Source of the DNA: Deltaproteobacteria bacterium
GTDB lineage: Bacteria > Desulfobacterota > Desulfobacteria > Desulfobacterales > ETH-SRB1
Assembly (NCBI GenBank): GCA_030611115.1
Contig: JAUWQK010000039.1
Span: forward strand, 1 to 9,208
DNA: 9,208 nucleotides
Direction of reading: 5' to 3'
Made by a program: the position numbers and the translations under genes. The first letter of the stretch is position 1; the number at the start of each line of letters is the position of its first letter. The notes beneath the pieces were generated by a model that saw nothing but the letters and a program-made list of their open reading frames with translations, searched no databases and was not told the DNA's origin. Shown in pieces: positions 6,934 to 9,208 of the stretch.

Positions 6934-6962
6934 TATAAACAGCAGGTTAAATTTATTGTAAA
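6934..6962 (-). promoter_or_regulatory. Possible sigma-70 promoter for the lepB-pyrBC unit
   Basis: On the minus strand TTTACA (6962-6957) is followed after 17 bases by TTTATA (6939-6934), or after 19 bases by TATAAA. The -35 box is close to consensus; the -10 box is modest. A second candidate (TTTAAC, 17 bases, TATATT at 6928-6923) would start transcription too near the RBS. The -35 box touches the outer end of the foldback repeat at 6963. Confidence 0.35.
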
Positions 6963-6977
6963 CGTTCACGGAACATT

Positions 6978-6998
6978 GAAATTAGAAATTAGAAATTT
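6978..6998. repeat. GAAATTA heptanucleotide array
   Basis: Two perfect GAAATTA units (6978-6991) and one variant GAAATTT (6992-6998), giving a period of exactly 7 bp. It forms the left side of the foldback element. Confidence 0.9.
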
Positions 6999-7025
6999 GG
7001 CCTTCATGGTTTTGTACCGTTCTTC

Positions 7026-7046
7026 CCAATTTCCAATTTCCAATTT
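7026..7046. repeat. CCAATTT heptanucleotide array
   Basis: Three perfect copies of CCAATTT (7026-7032, 7033-7039, 7040-7046), again with a 7-bp period. Its complement AAATTGG resembles the GAAATTA units, which explains the foldback. Degenerate units continue to about 7092. Confidence 0.92.
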
Positions 7047-7110
7047 CTATTTTATCTCTCCCCGATTTCTACTTTCCAATTTCAAGTTTCAAACCGTGAA
7101 CGGCTACAAT

Positions 7111-7572
7111 TTATTCAGCGGCCAGAAGTAATAACCTCAGTGCAATATTACTGTAAACACCTGCCATCAGATCATCCAGAACAATACCGGTACCTCCGGC
7201 AAACTTTCTTTCTATATACCGAATTGGAAAAGGTTTCAAGATATCAAAAAATCTGAATATTACAAAACCGGCAGCAACTGAAATTGTATTAAACGGCAGG
7301 CCAAGAAGTGTTAGCATAATACCTGCTATTTCATCAATTACAATACACCCTGGATCGTTTTGTTTTAATATTTTTTCAGCTCTGTTTGATATCCATATGG
7401 CAAAAAAAATAAATATTAAAATAAACAGAATAGCAACTGACAATTTGGTTTTAGATAGAAGAAAACAAAGGAGCAGCCCCACAATGGATCCAAAAGTGCC
7501 AGGTGCAAAAGGAATGTAGCCGGCAAAAAAACCGGTCGCAAGCACCATGACTGATTTATCTCTAAAATTCAT
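7111..7572 (-). CDS. pgpA: Phosphatidylglycerophosphatase A
   Basis: It removes phosphate from phosphatidylglycerol phosphate to give phosphatidylglycerol at the inner membrane. The 153-residue length is normal for PgpA. The conserved motifs are PFAPGTFGSIVG (about 21-32), VIDEIAGI (78-85, acidic metal-site residues), FFDILKPFPI (108-117) and the signature GGTGIVLDDLMAGVYSN (126-142). Hydrophobic membrane segments lie at about 8-20, 28-40, 44-64 and 84-106. The ATG at 7572 has only a weak Shine-Dalgarno. Upstream there is a 39-bp gap to larC; downstream lies the repeat-filled intergenic stretch. It probably belongs to the peptidase-larC-pgpA transcript. Confidence 0.95.
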   Translation of the reverse strand: MNFRDKSVMVLATGFFAGYIPFAPGTFGSIVGLLLCFLLSKTKLSVAILFILIFIFFAIWISNRAEKILKQNDPGCIVIDEIAGIMLTLLGLPFNTISVAAGFVIFRFFDILKPFPIRYIERKFAGGTGIVLDDLMAGVYSNIALRLLLLAAE

Positions 7573-7611
7573 GCACCGTTTCTATAAGCAGGCATGGCTT
7601 TTGTCAAGGTA

Positions 7612-8790
7612 TTAGCTCACTATTTCAACAGCTTCTTTCGATATAGTGTCATATACGGTTTTTAACGGGACACCCTTTTCTATAGCGATTTTTTTACAAA
7701 CTTCGTATTCAGGCACAAGCTGGACAGATCCGTTCGGCTTTTTTATACGTTTTATTTGGACATCACCATAAGTCGTTTTTATAGTTATATTCTCCCGAAC
7801 AAGTTTAAATCTTTGAACATCATAATGTCTTACACCTAATGATGTGGTTTCAGATAAAATACGATTTATGATACTTTTTTTTCTATTTTCCATGCACAGA
7901 ACCTGAATCATTGTGCCCGGTCTGTTTTTTTTCATAAACACAGGAATAAAGTAAACATCTAAAGCTTCTTCTTCAAACAGGCGATCCATCAGGAAACCAA
8001 AAAATTCAGGATTCATATCATCAATACAAGTTTCAACTACTGAAATCCGGTCTTTTTGATAGTCGGATATATGATTTGTCGGGGTCCCGATAATAATCCG
8101 TAAAAGATTCGGTATTGTTTTAAGGTCGCGCTTCCCTGCACCATATCCTGTTTTTTCAACTATAATATCCGGAATTTCTTCAAAGGAGTCGGCAATAGAG
8201 GCAATAATTGCCGCGCCGGTCGGCGTAACCAGCTCATGCGGAATTTCTGTCCCATAAACAGGAATTCCCTTCAGGATTGAAAGGGTTGCAGGAGCAGGAA
8301 CGGGCAGTGTGCCGTGTTGACAGGAGACAAAACCATTGCCTAAAGGAATCTTCGAGGAAACTACCTTGTCAATACCCAGATATTCCAAACATAGAGCCGT
8401 CCCTACAATATCTACAATAGCATCAATACCCCCCAGTTCATGAAAATGAACTTTTTCCTTGGGCTGTCCGTGTATTTCAGATTCAGCTATTGCAAGCCTT
8501 TCAAAAATTTCAAGACTCTTTTCCCTTACGTTTTGAGACAGAGGGCTGTTTTTGATAAGATCTTTAATTTCAGAATAATGCCTGGATGTTGAAGTATCTT
8601 TTGTAAGGACATGGACACTTTGGGCTTTAATTCCATTTCGGGAAATTGATTCAACAGATAAATCAAAATCTTTTAATGGGAGTTTTTCAAGGGAATCCTT
8701 CAACCAGTTTAAAGGAACTCCAATGTCGATAAAGGCTCCCAGTGTCATGTCGCCGCTTATGCCGCAGAAACAATCAAAATAGGCTAACAT
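7612..8790 (-). CDS. larC: Nickel-pincer cofactor biosynthesis protein LarC (full length)
   Basis: LarC is the CTP-dependent nickel insertase (cyclometallase) that completes the nickel-pincer nucleotide used by lactate racemase and related LarA enzymes. The 392 residues show the family N-terminus AYFDCFCGISGDMTLGAFIDIG, the His-rich HGQPKEKVHFHELGGIDAIVDIVG (about 108-130), PLGNGFV-C-HGTLPVPAPATLSIL (149-173), ELVTPTGAAI (186-195), and the C-terminal ETCIDDMNPEFFGFLMDRLFE (253-273). The reading frame is continuous, unlike the Lactobacillus plantarum gene, which is split as larC1/larC2 and joined by programmed frameshifting. The ATG at 8790 has AAGGA eight bases upstream, inside the last codons of the peptidase gene. 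Only one base separates it from that gene's stop. No larA, larB or larE is in the window, so the cofactor user is unknown. Confidence 0.94.
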   Translation of the reverse strand: MLAYFDCFCGISGDMTLGAFIDIGVPLNWLKDSLEKLPLKDFDLSVESISRNGIKAQSVHVLTKDTSTSRHYSEIKDLIKNSPLSQNVREKSLEIFERLAIAESEIHGQPKEKVHFHELGGIDAIVDIVGTALCLEYLGIDKVVSSKIPLGNGFVSCQHGTLPVPAPATLSILKGIPVYGTEIPHELVTPTGAAIIASIADSFEEIPDIIVEKTGYGAGKRDLKTIPNLLRIIIGTPTNHISDYQKDRISVVETCIDDMNPEFFGFLMDRLFEEEALDVYFIPVFMKKNRPGTMIQVLCMENRKKSIINRILSETTSLGVRHYDVQRFKLVRENITIKTTYGDVQIKRIKKPNGSVQLVPEYEVCKKIAIEKGVPLKTVYDTISKEAVEIVS

Positions 8791-8791
8791 A

Positions 8792-9208
8792 TTATAATTC
8801 CTTAGAATGAACTCTGATTATTTCAAGTAAAAGTTCAACTGTACGAACCATATCATCAAGTTTTACAGACTCACGCACTGTATGCATATCCCGCATCCCG
8901 GTTCCGAGAACGCCGACAGTAATACCTTTTTCAAAAAATATGTTTGCATCTGAACCGCCGCCTGTTGTTTTGGAAGCCATATTTCTTCCAAGATTTTCAG
9001 CGGCTTTACGTGCAATGGTCACAACAGGGTTGTCATCAGGAATGTTAGTTAAAGAAAAGTCGTTTTGAATAGAAATTTCAAGACAAGGGAGTTCATCATC
9101 TGAAACAGGATTTTTATAATTATCAACGACAGTTTTGAAAGATGATACTATTTCAGCCGTAATTTTTCTCAGCTTTTCTTTATCATGGCTTCTGGCCTCA
9201 CCTTTAAC
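8792..9208 (-). CDS. M20 family peptidase, PepT-like, C-terminal part (cut by right edge)
   Basis: The frame is open to the right edge. The visible 138 residues are the C-terminal part of a PepT-like M20 zinc aminopeptidase (TIGR01883 type), which trims small peptides in the cytoplasm. VKGEARSHDKEKL at the edge is the start of the second half of the dimerisation domain; GEARSHD is typical. Later come KTTGGGSDANIFFEKGI and GVLGTGMRDMHTVRESVKLDDM, which returns to the catalytic domain and holds the last metal-binding His. Zinc ligands nearer the N-terminus are outside the window. A GTG at 9022 is internal and not a real start. It is followed after one base by larC, so the two are probably co-transcribed. 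Confidence 0.9.
   Translation of the reverse strand, partial: VKGEARSHDKEKLRKITAEIVSSFKTVVDNYKNPVSDDELPCLEISIQNDFSLTNIPDDNPVVTIARKAAENLGRNMASKTTGGGSDANIFFEKGITVGVLGTGMRDMHTVRESVKLDDMVRTVELLLEIIRVHSKEL

Larger units (their letters stand above)
6963..7102. repeat. Foldback of heptanucleotide repeats between pgpA and lepB
   Basis: This 140-bp element makes up most of the 208-bp gap between pgpA and lepB. Its ends are an exact 9-bp inverted repeat, CGTTCACGG (6963-6971) and CCGTGAACG (7094-7102). Inside, GAAATT-rich units on the left face CCAATTT/ATTTC-rich units on the right, so much of the element can fold on itself imperfectly. No reading frame or intrinsic terminator was recognised. Its outer 8-mer GTTCACGG is the same as in the repeat at 3970-3999. 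Confidence 0.75.

Noticed and set aside
7612..8790. Programmed frameshift in larC as in Lactobacillus plantarum
   Set aside because: The reading frame is continuous over 392 residues with both the N- and C-terminal domains.

Overview
This 9.2 kb window carries nine genes, all on the minus strand. It looks like chromosomal DNA from a moderately AT-rich Gram-negative bacterium. The combination of PilS/PilR-type regulators, full-length LarC, PgpA, LepB and a PyrB-PyrC pair suggests a Desulfobacterota (deltaproteobacterial) genome. That assignment is inferred from protein character only; the window has no rRNA or other phylogenetic marker.

In transcription order (high to low coordinates) the layout is as follows. 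The C-terminal part of an M20 peptidase (PepT-like) runs off the right edge. It is followed one base later by larC (nickel-pincer cofactor synthesis) and then by pgpA (phosphatidylglycerophosphatase A). A 208-bp intergenic stretch then holds a foldback made of 7-bp tandem repeats and a possible promoter. Next come lepB (signal peptidase I), pyrB (aspartate carbamoyltransferase) and pyrC (dihydroorotase), tightly packed; pyrB and pyrC overlap by 17 bp. A sigma-54 response regulator (pilR-like) and a six-TM PAS histidine kinase (pilS-like) follow. A four-helix-bundle (S23/IVP family) gene with inverted repeats at both ends then sits between pilS and a second response regulator, which is cut by the left edge.

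The genes combine housekeeping functions (secretion, pyrimidine and phospholipid synthesis) with a two-component pair. The short spacings suggest that lepB-pyrB-pyrC-pilR-pilS is one transcription unit. It may once have continued into the left-edge response regulator before the four-helix-bundle cassette was inserted.

Two kinds of structure are not explained by ordinary gene content. The first is the 513-bp cassette (341-853), whose arms are built from a TGCCTAAA-core repeat and are inverted around the four-helix-bundle gene. The second is a set of tandem arrays that nearly all have a period of exactly 7 bp and lie in or beside the lepB-pyrBC-pilR genes. Two of these arrays are inside pyrC and add about 24 residues to dihydroorotase. 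Another array supplies the pyrC stop codon and the pilR leader. No CRISPR array, tRNA, rRNA, transposase or phage gene was seen.
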